From the NCBI GenBank assembly GCA_964475985.1, contig CAYYYP010000002.1:62001-126000 (forward strand): a DNA stretch of 64,000 nt. Direction: 5' to 3'. The DNA comes from CAYYYP01 sp964475985. GTDB lineage: Bacteria > Bdellovibrionota > UBA1018 > CAYHWW01. Positions within the stretch are counted from its first letter, which is position 1; the number at the start of each line of letters is the position of its first letter. The notes beneath the pieces were generated by a model. It had not been told where the DNA came from and did not search any database. It saw nothing but the letters and a program-made list of their open reading frames with translations. Positions 19,858-27,556 of this stretch are shown here, in pieces. The translations under genes were made by a program, and so were the position numbers.

Positions 19858-19911
19858 TTTGCTCGTGCCTAGTCCTCGTGCAATTCTCAGTGTCCTGAAA
19901 CTTTCAAGAAT

Positions 19912-19962
19912 AAAAAAAAGCCGCAGCACGGAAGGATTTCATCAACCTTTACTGCGGCTTTT
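19912..19962 (-). terminator. Terminator of the leftward stress transcript
   Basis: AAAAGCCGCAG (19916-19926) pairs with CTGCGGCTTTT (19952-19962). On the minus strand the stem is followed by a run of T (complement of A at 19912-19919). It lies 42 bp past the stop of the 39-aa gene. Confidence 0.8.
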
Positions 19963-20003
19963 GCTGACTTTGACAGACTTGAGCTTGGGTGGGGTAATAC
20001 TGG

Positions 20004-20123
20004 TCAGTGACCGCGGATTAGAAAAATGACCAAGAGTAATGATGCGGGTACGCCCATTAACCATAACAGTACGTAACCAATCTTACCTTCTTCAGAGACA
20101 ATGTATTTTTGTAAATCTTTCAT
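20004..20123 (-). CDS. 39-aa single-helix membrane peptide
   Basis: Short frame found by reading the minus strand: it begins MKDLQKYIVSEEGKIGYV, continues with a hydrophobic segment LLWLMGVPASLLLVIFLI and ends RGH. GAAAGGGAG lies 6-7 nt before the ATG. It follows the small exported protein by 29 bp on the same strand and precedes a terminator, so it is probably the second gene of the sigma-54 transcript from 20488. The layout (charged N-terminus, one helix containing GVP, Arg end) is like other small stress membrane peptides. No function known. Confidence 0.7.
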   Translation of the reverse strand: MKDLQKYIVSEEGKIGYVLLWLMGVPASLLLVIFLIRGH

Positions 20124-20152
20124 TTGAAACTCCCTTTCTTTTCACTGAAAAA

Positions 20153-20449
20153 TTAATCGATTTTATTTTTAGCTTTTTTAACTTCGTGACTGACGTCATC
20201 GCCGGCGTTATTAACTCCGTCTTTTGCGTCTTCAACCACACTGCCTTTGCCTCGAGCATTGCGAGAAGCACGCTTTAGGTTACGATGACCTTTTTTCGCG
20301 TCTTTGCTTACGTCATCGGCCGCATTTTCGACTTTTTCGCCTACGGTTTCATCTGCAGTCGCAAAGTTTGCGCTGAATGTGGTCCAAGCAAAAGCAGCTG
20401 CGCTCATAAGTAAACTTACGGACATAAATTTTCGAATTGTTCTTTTCAT
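20153..20449 (-). CDS. Small exported, highly charged protein
   Basis: 98 aa from ATG 20449, fixed by GGAGG 7 nt upstream; a longer form through the promoter is rejected. Signal peptide of about 32 residues (FMSVSLLMSAAAFAWTTF, cut near ATA-DE). The mature part is Asp/Lys/Asn rich with the recurring patterns DDVSKDAKKG and DDVSHEVKKA, probably a helical periplasmic protein. No family recognised with confidence. The sigma-54 promoter at 20473-20488 lies 23 nt before the start. Confidence 0.8.
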   Translation of the reverse strand: MKRTIRKFMSVSLLMSAAAFAWTTFSANFATADETVGEKVENAADDVSKDAKKGHRNLKRASRNARGKGSVVEDAKDGVNNAGDDVSHEVKKAKNKID

Positions 20450-20472
20450 AACGGGCCTCCGCTGAGAGCTAA

Positions 20473-20488
20473 AGCAACGTTTATGCCA
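20473..20488 (-). promoter_or_regulatory. Sigma-54 promoter of the small exported protein gene
   Basis: Minus-strand TGGCATAAACGTTGCT: the same TGGCAT-N5-TTGCT as at 18652 and 18975. The -24 element lies about 110 bp from the centre of the 20574-20623 palindrome. Confidence 0.88.
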
Positions 20489-20573
20489 CGTAGCCGAGAC
20501 GTCAGCTTCGTACCAAACACATCTCAGATCATGTTTCACTAGCTCGGTGCGGATAACTTATGGAGAAGCCAGG

Positions 20574-20623
20574 TTTAATTTCAGACAAGTTGTCCGGGAC
20601 CGGACAGTTTGTCTGAAATTAAA
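20574..20623. promoter_or_regulatory. 50-bp palindrome, candidate enhancer (UAS) between divergent sigma-54 promoters
   Basis: The outer arms TTTAATTTCAGACAA (20574-20588) and its complement (20609-20623) are perfect over 15 bp. The inner arms TGTCCGG and CCGGACA (20591-20597, 20600-20606) are perfect over 7 bp. It contains two 11-bp dyads, GACAAGTTGTC (20584-20594) and GACAGTTTGTC (20603-20613), with centres 19 bp apart. It lies about 95 bp from the rightward promoter and 110 bp from the leftward one, suitable for an NtrC-type activator. The binding protein is inferred, not shown. Confidence 0.75.
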
Positions 20624-20691
20624 GTACCTTTCTACGGGAGAAAAACACGGAGACCCACAAATTTCCCATAGAAATCCAGGTTTATTTGAAT

Positions 20692-20707
20692 TGGTACGGC
20701 GCTTGCT
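20692..20707 (+). promoter_or_regulatory. Sigma-54 promoter of the outer-membrane protein gene
   Basis: TGGTACGGCGCTTGCT with GG-N10-GC spacing. It predicts a leader of about 70 nt before ATG 20790, which contains two TGAATTCA copies (20726-20733, 20757-20764) able to pair. Confidence 0.78.
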
Positions 20708-20789
20708 TTTAGAGTCTGCGAAACATGAATTCAGTGAACGTGACCATTACTGGAAGTGAATTCAAATAATACATGAGGAGTTTTAATTT

Positions 20790-21470
20790 ATGAAAAAGAA
20801 CGTAAAATACTTACTTGCCGCCGTAAGCATGACTCAGGCATTTTTTTACATGTCTGGAGTAGCGAATGCTGCCGAAGAAACCATTCAAAAGACAACAACC
20901 GAACATCGGACGGAAGAGACCACCACTCCTTCAAAAGGAAATCTCCGTGTGGGTGTTTTGGGTAACTTGACCGTAGCCAATCCCGGCGTCATTGACGGCG
21001 GATCTTCTAACAGCTTGAATCCAGACAACCGCGTAAACCCCGTGGGTGGCGGCGTGTTCGTTCAGGTTCCGCTGAGGACAGATAAAGCGTATGCCGATAT
21101 TGGATTGCACTACTTAACTCGTGGTGGAGATGTCCCCGGACAAGAAAGCTTTAAACAGCTTCATGTTCCAATCTTTGCTCGCTTCTGGCCTGCTAAGATC
21201 TTCACTTTAGGTATCGGTGGTTACTACTCCCGTGTAGTTTCCGGAGATTTGGCCGCACGTTCTCCTTCACCTGCATTGCGTTATAGCAACAATGACTACG
21301 GCGCCATGGGCGAAGCTGGTTTTGACATTCCCGTCACAAAATACGTGGGCGTTATGGCAGAAGCTCGCTTGATGCAAAGTATCGCAAGTAAAGTGGGCGA
21401 TGCTAACACCTGGGATGACCGTAACCTGCAAATCCTAGCTGGTGTTCGTTTCACATTAGGCTCTCTTTAA
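20790..21470 (+). CDS. Outer-membrane beta-barrel protein of the stress island
   Basis: 226 aa; AGGAG before ATG 20790. The signal peptide ends GVANA-AEE. It is followed by a Thr/Glu-rich linker (about 29-48) and a barrel with alternating strands (NLRVGVLGNLTVANPG, AYADIGLHYLTRGG, FTLGIGGYYSRV, YVGVMAEARLM) that ends ILAGVRFTLGSL. It resembles OmpA-barrel or PorT-like small porin domains with eight strands. Sigma-54 promoter upstream, terminator downstream. Confidence 0.82.
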   Translation: MKKNVKYLLAAVSMTQAFFYMSGVANAAEETIQKTTTEHRTEETTTPSKGNLRVGVLGNLTVANPGVIDGGSSNSLNPDNRVNPVGGGVFVQVPLRTDKAYADIGLHYLTRGGDVPGQESFKQLHVPIFARFWPAKIFTLGIGGYYSRVVSGDLAARSPSPALRYSNNDYGAMGEAGFDIPVTKYVGVMAEARLMQSIASKVGDANTWDDRNLQILAGVRFTLGSL

Positions 21471-21530
21471 GCCTAGCTTAATATAAATCCTTCGTTCCTC
21501 GTCCCCCGGGGAATGAATGCATAGGTGATA

Positions 21531-21579
21531 GGGGCCTAACTAAACTTAAATGATTTAATTAGGCCCCTTCGCTTTTTTT
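21531..21579 (+). terminator. Terminator after the outer-membrane protein gene
   Basis: GGGGCCTAA (21531-21539) pairs with TTAGGCCCC (21559-21567), followed by TTCGCTTTTTTT. Confidence 0.88.
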
Positions 21580-21689
21580 GAAGATTCTACTAAAGATTTC
21601 AGGTATTTACCCTTTGTTCCCTGCGTCGGCCCGGTAATCTCCCACATTGTAAGATGATGGGACTTTTGTTAAGGTCATAAACAAATCAA

Positions 21690-23156
21690 ATGGAATACAC
21701 TAAAAATGTTTTGGTAGTAGATGATGATAAAGAGTCCTTTGAAATTGTAGAAGTGCTTTTAGAGCGTTTGAATTTCAAAGCGATTTATAGTGATTCTCCA
21801 AGTAAGGCCCTTTATCACCTTGAAAAGGATGATTACGGCGATCTTGATCTCATCATTTCCGATCTTAAGATGCCCGAGATGGATGGTATTGAATTCATTT
21901 CGCGCGCTAAAAAATTAGTGCCGCATCTACCACTTATCCTCATGACCGCCCATGGCAGCATTGAAACTGCCGTCACCGGAATTCGGCAGGGTGCATACGA
22001 CTATGTCATTAAGCCCCTAAAGTTCGCTGAGTTTTCTTTGGTGCTGGAACGCGCACTTAAGGTCCGCCAACTTGAGCGTGAAAATTCAATTTTGCGCAAT
22101 GAGGTCAAAGGCCCATGGCAGCTCGAAGGTATCCTAGGCAAAAGTCCCGGCATGCAGGCAATTTTTAAGGTCGCTAAACAAGTGGCCCAGACCCAGTCCA
22201 GCGTCATGATCAATGGAGAAAGCGGCACCGGCAAGGAAGTGGTTGCGCGAATGATCCATAATCTTGGCAATCGTAAGGATAAGCCGTTTGTTCCGTTGAA
22301 TTGTGCGTCTATTCCTGAGCATCTTTTGGAATCAGAGTTGTTTGGTCACGCTAAAGGCTCCTTTACGGGCGCTAGTTCCAAACGTGAGGGCTTATTTGAA
22401 GAAGCCCAAGGCGGCACGATTTTTTTGGATGAAATTGGCGATATGGAAATTTCATTACAGGCCAAACTTTTGCGTGTGCTGCAGGAGCGCCAAATCAAAA
22501 GAGTCGGCGAAAATCAGTATATCGATATTGATGTCAGAGTCATTGCCGCAACCCACCGGGACCTAAAGGCCGAAGTAAAGGCCGGTCGTTTTCGCGAGGA
22601 TCTCTATTACCGACTTTGCGTAATTCCCATAATGCTACCGCCTTTGCGTGAGCGTCGGGAAGATATCCCCATTTTGGCAGATTACTTTTTAGCTAAATAC
22701 GCCGCCACCGTGGGTCGCACCATTCGTTCCTTTTCTAAGACCGCCCTTGCCCGAATGCTGGACTATCGCTGGGAAGGAAATGTGCGGGAACTACAGAATG
22801 TGATTGAGCGGGCCGTCGTGCTTTCCGACGGGGAAGTCATTGGAGAAGAACATTTTCCATTGCCAGATCTAACAAAGGCAAAGGCCGATATTTATTTAAG
22901 TTCGGAAAAGTCGGAGGCGGGTAAATCGCTTTTGGAATCGAATGGTCATAGTCATGATTTCCAGACCGACTTCCAAAACATGTCCGCAAATTTTCCCACC
23001 CTTGAAGAATTTGAGCTGCGATACATTAAACACGTGCTTGCCCATACGGGAAATCAATGGGAAGCCGCGGCCCAGATTTTGGATATTCATCGAAAGACCC
23101 TTCATCGCAAAATCAAAGGGCTTGAAGAAGGCCAATCCAATCCTTTAGTGAGTTAG
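21690..23156 (+). CDS. NtrC-family sigma-54-dependent response regulator
   Basis: 488 aa. The receiver domain (1-120) has VLVVDDDKESFEIV and the phospho-Asp in LIISDLKMPEMDGIEF. The AAA+ domain has Walker A GESGTGKE (about 175), the sigma-54 contact loop GSFTGA (about 223), Walker B GGTIFLDEIGDM, and REDLYYRL. The C-terminal Fis-type helix-turn-helix is WEAAAQILDIHRKTLHRKI. It activates sigma-54 promoters. No kinase gene adjoins it, so the signal is unknown. It lies just downstream of the four sigma-54 promoters and is the obvious candidate activator; this is inferred from position. Confidence 0.95.
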   Translation: MEYTKNVLVVDDDKESFEIVEVLLERLNFKAIYSDSPSKALYHLEKDDYGDLDLIISDLKMPEMDGIEFISRAKKLVPHLPLILMTAHGSIETAVTGIRQGAYDYVIKPLKFAEFSLVLERALKVRQLERENSILRNEVKGPWQLEGILGKSPGMQAIFKVAKQVAQTQSSVMINGESGTGKEVVARMIHNLGNRKDKPFVPLNCASIPEHLLESELFGHAKGSFTGASSKREGLFEEAQGGTIFLDEIGDMEISLQAKLLRVLQERQIKRVGENQYIDIDVRVIAATHRDLKAEVKAGRFREDLYYRLCVIPIMLPPLRERREDIPILADYFLAKYAATVGRTIRSFSKTALARMLDYRWEGNVRELQNVIERAVVLSDGEVIGEEHFPLPDLTKAKADIYLSSEKSEAGKSLLESNGHSHDFQTDFQNMSANFPTLEEFELRYIKHVLAHTGNQWEAAAQILDIHRKTLHRKIKGLEEGQSNPLVS

Positions 23157-24241
23157 GCTGGCACCATCTGCTTTGAATTTCTAGACGAAAAACGTTTTAG
23201 GTTATGAATTCGGATCAACGCGTCAGTGTGGTTTTTGCCGTAATATTTTGATTCAGCTTGTAGCAAGGTTGCAAAGGTCTGTGCGTACTCCAAGCACGCG
23301 TCATCTTCGGGCATCATATTGTTGCCAATGATTACAAAATCAAGTCCAGCTTTAAGGCATTCCAAGACCGCACGGCCATCGGGAAACGCCCGCTGCAACC
23401 CTTGCATCTGTAGATCATCGGAAATGAGGACGGCGCCCGGCGCAGCGTTCATTCTTAAATATTCAATTATTTCAGTTGAAGTGGTCGCCGGCCGGCCATG
23501 GGTCGCTGGCAGGACAGCCGAATCATTCATTATTCCATGACCAACTAGGATAAGGGGCACAAGGCCCGCCGCTGAAAAATCTTTTGAGAGCCTAAAGAAG
23601 AGGTCAACCTGGTTTGCTGGTACCTTGCCCGTAATATCGGTAAGCTCTTCATGGCTGTTTACGGTCGCTCCGCCCATGCCGGGAAAATGTTTGAGGCAAA
23701 GGCCAAGGCCACTGGCTTTTGCGCTGTCCCGCCAAAGCTTGGCTAAATTCTCAACCACCATAGGAGAGTCTGAGAAACAGCGTTCCACTTTGCCAAGGTC
23801 AGGGTTTTCCGGATTCAGGTTCAAATCAACCACCGGGCCAAGGTTCACATCAATGCCAAGGGTTTTCATTTGCCGAAAACTTACGTCCATGAGGGCCTGC
23901 AATTCAGGCGTTTTCGCCAACGGAATATTTCCCATTTGGTAGGCGCTGGGCAATGGGGCAAAGCCCTTTGATTCCTTTAGGCGCCTGACCTTGCCACCCT
24001 CCTGGTCAATAAAGATCAAGGGCCTGCCCGGTAGGGCATGGATTTCAGCGCAGAGCTGGCTTAGTTGCGCTTGATCGTAAATATTGTTTTCATAGGTTTT
24101 GGTCTGGACGTTATAATCAAAGAGAATAACTCCGCCTAAACTGAATCGATTTGCAAAATCCTTAAGCCAGCTGGGGATCGTAGGCCCGCGAAAACCTAGG
24201 ATGAAGCGTTCACCACATTTTAAAGACGGCTGGCTAACCAT
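23153..24241 (-). CDS. Glycoside hydrolase family 3 (NagZ-like beta-N-acetylglucosaminidase)
   Basis: 362 aa, no signal peptide. FIDQEGGKVRRL, LKHFPGMGG with the NagZ-type KHF-P-G motif, the His in VNSHEELTD (NagZ acid/base loop) and the nucleophile Asp in VLISDDLQMQG are present. NagZ removes GlcNAc from anhydro-muropeptides in wall recycling. It is translated from the same transcript as the YdcF-like gene upstream (22-bp overlap). Its stop overlaps the end of the NtrC-type gene by 4 bp, convergently. Confidence 0.88.
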   Translation of the reverse strand: MVSQPSLKCGERFILGFRGPTIPSWLKDFANRFSLGGVILFDYNVQTKTYENNIYDQAQLSQLCAEIHALPGRPLIFIDQEGGKVRRLKESKGFAPLPSAYQMGNIPLAKTPELQALMDVSFRQMKTLGIDVNLGPVVDLNLNPENPDLGKVERCFSDSPMVVENLAKLWRDSAKASGLGLCLKHFPGMGGATVNSHEELTDITGKVPANQVDLFFRLSKDFSAAGLVPLILVGHGIMNDSAVLPATHGRPATTSTEIIEYLRMNAAPGAVLISDDLQMQGLQRAFPDGRAVLECLKAGLDFVIIGNNMMPEDDACLEYAQTFATLLQAESKYYGKNHTDALIRIHNLKRFSSRNSKQMVPA

Positions 24242-25047
24242 AACCTATGGTGTCTCCTTGCCCAGGAAAATTCAACGGGGATTCGGGAGGTATGGCCCAT
24301 GACGAGCGATGGCCTCAGCAAGGGGTTATTGGTACGGTTGCAAGTAAAGCTGCTTAGGAATAACGGGGGTGCGGAATCGGCGAGGGTGATTGCCCGGGCC
24401 CGGGACAAGTACCGCCTGAAGGCGAAAAAGCCCCGTCTTCCGTGGTGATCAACTCCCGTGGGCGTTAAAACCTTGGTCGTAACGATGAGCGCATGGGAAA
24501 GACTATCTAAGGTTGGGCCTTGAGTTAAGTTTCGCAGTATTTGGACCGAGTTGCGGGCGTTCTGGAGAGTATTGCGGGAATGCCTTTCTAAATAAATTAC
24601 GTTTTCAGGAACGCCGTAAGTGATCAAAAGGGCACGCATGGCCTCAGCCTCACCTCCACCTCCGGAAACGAGGACCGGCGTAGTTTGACCGGAATAAGTC
24701 CGGATCGCTAAGAACAACTGAGCCGTCAGTCGGCTGCGTTGAATGATGCTAGGCCCTGGCCGGCCGTCAGGCAAGACCATGGCCCCAAGCTCGATGAGAA
24801 GGCCGGGCATGTGGGGTAACCTACCTAGGGCATCGGACACGACCCGCTTCGGGCAAGCCGCCGGAAATGTAGTCAAGGTGGCTATATTTTCTGCGGTCGG
24901 CAGTTGCGCAAAAACCGGCAAAGCTTTATAAAAAGCAGCTAAAATAAAAAAGGTTATAAATAGATGTTGTTTGCAAATCAAAAGTTTTCTCGCCTCCGAA
25001 ACAACCCTAATGTACTTTTGCATTTGCTTGGCCAGTCTACGACTCAT
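24220..25047 (-). CDS. YdcF/SanA-like DUF218 exported protein
   Basis: About 275 aa. A hydrophobic helix ITFFILAAFYKALPVFA lies about 28-45 residues from the chosen start. The DUF218 core shows RSRLTAQLFLAIRTYSGQ, PVLVSGGGGEAEAMRALL, YGVPENVIYLERHSRNTLQNA and ALIVTTKVLTPTG. Members such as SanA/ElyC act in envelope assembly, but the reaction is unclear. Start ATG 25047 has GGAG 8 nt upstream. An in-frame TTG that would start right at the hydrophobic helix is an alternative. Operon with nagZ supports a wall role. Confidence 0.8.
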   Translation of the reverse strand: MSRRLAKQMQKYIRVVSEARKLLICKQHLFITFFILAAFYKALPVFAQLPTAENIATLTTFPAACPKRVVSDALGRLPHMPGLLIELGAMVLPDGRPGPSIIQRSRLTAQLFLAIRTYSGQTTPVLVSGGGGEAEAMRALLITYGVPENVIYLERHSRNTLQNARNSVQILRNLTQGPTLDSLSHALIVTTKVLTPTGVDHHGRRGFFAFRRYLSRARAITLADSAPPLFLSSFTCNRTNNPLLRPSLVMGHTSRIPVEFSWARRHHRLWLASRL

Positions 25048-25809
25048 TTTACTCACTCCCGCACCCGGCAAATCGAGCAAGAGAAAAGTGAATTGGCAAG
25101 CAAAGAGCTACGACAGATTTTGGACCTTAAATTTTGTGAACTGTCGTTGAGTTTCAAAAGTAGTGGCCTCGATCGGCTCATTCAACAATTTCTAGATGAG
25201 TTGAGCGCAAAAAAAGTGCCATTGCGGCCTGTGTTTTATTTTGGCGACGAGTGGTTCACACCGGTTGACCGGGTCGCCATCTCCATACCTTTTTTTCTGG
25301 CTCATCCTAAACTTAAGGAATTGGAACTAAAGATGATGGGGGAAGTTGAAGGCGGGGACGATGAGTATTTTTTAAAATTATTGCGCCATGAAGCGGGTCA
25401 CTGTTTTGATCACGCGTATCGGCTCTCGCGGACTCCGCAATGGCGTCAAATCTTTGGTTCGCCCGCCAAAGAGTATGCTCCGGAAAATTATATTCCTAAT
25501 CCCAAAAGCAGTGACTTCGTTCGGAACTTGGATCATCATTATGCCCAGGCTCACCCCGAAGAGGACTTCGCGGAAACCTTCGCCGTATGGCTTAATCCTA
25601 AGTCTAACTGGAAAAAGCGTTATGCCCGTTGGCCAATCGCCCTTCAGAAGTTGCGCTACGTTGATCGCTCCGTAAAGGCGTACGTTGGCCAAGCCCCGAC
25701 AAAAACATACTCGCTGGCCAAGTCGCGGGCTCGACTGCCTTACGATGTGCAAAACTTGAAGTCCACCTTGAGCGCATATTATAGACGAAGGATGCAGGCG
25801 CTTAGCTAA
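24964..25809 (+). CDS. Putative zinc-binding metallopeptidase
   Basis: 281 aa in the longest form. LRHEAGHCFDH holds the zinc motif HEAGH (H142, E143, H146). EDFAETFAVWL supplies a likely third ligand and is typical of the putative zinc-binding metallopeptidase family found in myxobacteria and Bdellovibrio. ISIPFFLAHPKLKELEL is also a family block. The start is uncertain: ATG 24964 overlaps the divergent YdcF-like gene by 84 bp, and TTG 25024 or TTG 25093 would reduce or remove the overlap. No signal peptide. An ATP-grasp gene follows at 100 bp. Confidence 0.82.
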   Translation: MLFANQKFSRLRNNPNVLLHLLGQSTTHFTHSRTRQIEQEKSELASKELRQILDLKFCELSLSFKSSGLDRLIQQFLDELSAKKVPLRPVFYFGDEWFTPVDRVAISIPFFLAHPKLKELELKMMGEVEGGDDEYFLKLLRHEAGHCFDHAYRLSRTPQWRQIFGSPAKEYAPENYIPNPKSSDFVRNLDHHYAQAHPEEDFAETFAVWLNPKSNWKKRYARWPIALQKLRYVDRSVKAYVGQAPTKTYSLAKSRARLPYDVQNLKSTLSAYYRRRMQALS

Positions 25810-25911
25810 AGTTTTTGTAGGTGGTTGGGACTTCAGTGATCCTGCCAGATCCGATGGCATAAGAAGAATCTGCCCACTAGCCCAAGTTATATAAACATAT
25901 AAAATTTATAT

Positions 25912-26997
25912 GTGACCAAAAAGAATAAACCTGCGCGTGCGATGGGGCGATTGAATCAAAATCCTTCGACCCCCGGTAAACGCGTGCTCCTTCTCGTCGA
26001 TACACCTTTCATGCTAACCCCCGAAAATTTAATTATCGAGCATCTGGGTGAACCGGAATGGGAAAGTGAACGCAGCGTTTACGAAGCGCTATGTGCAAAT
26101 TACGATGTCAGCATTTGGCCGCTGCACGACGACGTGCGGGGTTTGGTAAAACAGCTTACGGTGAATCCGCCGGATGTAGTTTTTAATCTCTGCGAAAGTT
26201 TAGCGGGTGACCGAAATCTTGAATCAAATATCGCTTCCCTGCTTGAATTACTCGGCGTTCCATTCACAGGCGAGGGTTCCGCTGGCCTTAGGCTTTGCAA
26301 AGACAAAGCTTGGACCAAAAAACTTTTGGCCTTCCATGGCGTGCGGATTCCCCAATTCAAAGTTTTTCCTTTGCACGAAATTAGCGCAAAAGCAGCGAAC
26401 GATCCGGTAGGTTTGAAAGAAAACCTACACTCTTTTTTAGGCATGTTGCCCGGTGTGGTGAAGCCACGTGATTTGGATTCGTCCGAAGGGATTGCGCAAT
26501 CATCCCTTGTCAATACGCGGGATCAAATAATGAAGCGCGTAAAATTCATCCATGAGACATACGGGCGCGATGCGATACTTGAAGAATATATTCCCGGTCG
26601 TGAATTGTACGTTGGCGTTTTTGAAGGTGAAGTTTTTCCGGTGAGAGAGCTCGTCACGAAAACTGAAAAGCCTTGGCTTGCGACTTACCGTTGGAAGTGG
26701 GACGAGGATTTCCGCAAAGATCAGGGCATTCATACGCGAACTGCCCAAGGCCTAACGGCCGACCTTCAGAAGAAAATTCAAAACGAAAGTTTACGGATCT
26801 ATCAGCTTCTGCAACTCAAGGGCCACGCTCGCATCGACTATCGTCTGGATGCTGAGGGAATGCCGGTATTTTTAGAAGCGAATCCGAATCCTTCAATGGG
26901 CCCGGAGGACGATTTTGCCTTGGCGGCGCTCGAAGCTGGCCTTGACTACGACGCCTTGGTCCACCGAATCGTTGAAAACGTAAAACCCAGATGCTAG
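25912..26997 (+). CDS. D-alanine-D-alanine ligase-like ATP-grasp enzyme
   Basis: 361 aa. NLCESLAGDRNLESNIASLLELLGVPFTG is typical for the Ddl group and is described here by its parts NLCESLAGDRNLE and LELLGVPFTG. ATP-grasp elements: KDKAWTKKLLAFHGV, GVVKPRDLDSSEGIA, ILEEYIPGRELYVGV, and the metal-binding end VFLEANPNPSMGP. It probably forms an amide bond between an amino acid and a second amino acid or peptide; the substrate is not readable. Start GTG 25912 has no ribosome-binding site; ATG 25942 is an alternative. Same strand as the metallopeptidase. Confidence 0.85.
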   Translation: MTKKNKPARAMGRLNQNPSTPGKRVLLLVDTPFMLTPENLIIEHLGEPEWESERSVYEALCANYDVSIWPLHDDVRGLVKQLTVNPPDVVFNLCESLAGDRNLESNIASLLELLGVPFTGEGSAGLRLCKDKAWTKKLLAFHGVRIPQFKVFPLHEISAKAANDPVGLKENLHSFLGMLPGVVKPRDLDSSEGIAQSSLVNTRDQIMKRVKFIHETYGRDAILEEYIPGRELYVGVFEGEVFPVRELVTKTEKPWLATYRWKWDEDFRKDQGIHTRTAQGLTADLQKKIQNESLRIYQLLQLKGHARIDYRLDAEGMPVFLEANPNPSMGPEDDFALAALEAGLDYDALVHRIVENVKPRC

Positions 26998-27127
26998 CAT
27001 TATTCTTGGTGAGTCGTAAGGATCGTTTCGAAAGGCCGCGTTTCCAAGATTTTGTCAGGATATGTTGAGAGCCTCCTTCGTTAGTGAATTCGTGACTTCC
27101 AGAAAAGAAAGGCTAGGACTTAGGAAT

Positions 27128-27505
27128 ATGGGAAAAAAATTATACATTGGAAACTTACCTTACTCAGCGGACGATGCAGCACTTCAGAGCATTTTTGCTC
27201 AAGCGGGAACTGTATCTTCAGCCACGGTAATCTTTGATCGCGCTACCGGCCGTAGTCGTGGTTTCGGATTCGTTGAGATGGCAAATGATAATGAAGCAGC
27301 TGATGCGATTCAAAAATTTAACGGAGCTGACTACGACGGTCGTCCGATGATCGTTTCCGAAGCCAAACCAGAAGGCGAACGCCCACGTCGTGAAGGCGGC
27401 GGTGGCGGTGCTGGTGGTCGTGGTGGTTACGGCGGCGGCGGCGGCGGTGGCCGCGGCGGTGATCGTGGCGGACGCAGCGGTGGTGGCGGCGGTGGTCGTT
27501 ACTAA
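27128..27505 (+). CDS. RRM RNA-binding protein with glycine-rich tail
   Basis: 125 aa from ATG 27128 (TAGGA 5 nt before). One RRM (about 3-78) with RNP2 LYIGNL and RNP1 RGFGFVEM, then about 45 residues almost entirely Gly/Arg (GGRGGYGGGGGGGRGGDRGG), like cyanobacterial and Bdellovibrio Rbp proteins and eukaryotic GRPs. It binds single-stranded RNA; often cold- or stress-induced. The leader (26998-27127) is long and without other genes. Two terminators follow. Confidence 0.92.
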   Translation: MGKKLYIGNLPYSADDAALQSIFAQAGTVSSATVIFDRATGRSRGFGFVEMANDNEAADAIQKFNGADYDGRPMIVSEAKPEGERPRREGGGGGAGGRGGYGGGGGGGRGGDRGGRSGGGGGGRY

Positions 27506-27512
27506 AAGATAG

Positions 27513-27539
27513 AGCGCGCTAACCAACGCGCTTATTTTT
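27513..27539 (+). terminator. Terminator of the RRM gene
   Basis: AGCGCG (27513-27518) pairs with CGCGCT (27527-27532), followed by TATTTTTG. Short stem but well placed, 8 bp after the stop. Confidence 0.7.
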
Positions 27540-27556
27540 GTTCAAAGCAAAATAGG

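Noticed and set aside
20547..20759. 70-codon plus-strand frame between the small exported gene and the barrel gene
   Set aside because: It contains the 50-bp palindrome and the sigma-54 promoter at 20692-20707, has no ribosome-binding site and no recognisable protein features.
27218..27526. Thr/Ala-rich minus-strand frame opposite the RRM gene
   Set aside because: It is the antisense reading of the Gly-codon repeats and has no independent start signals.
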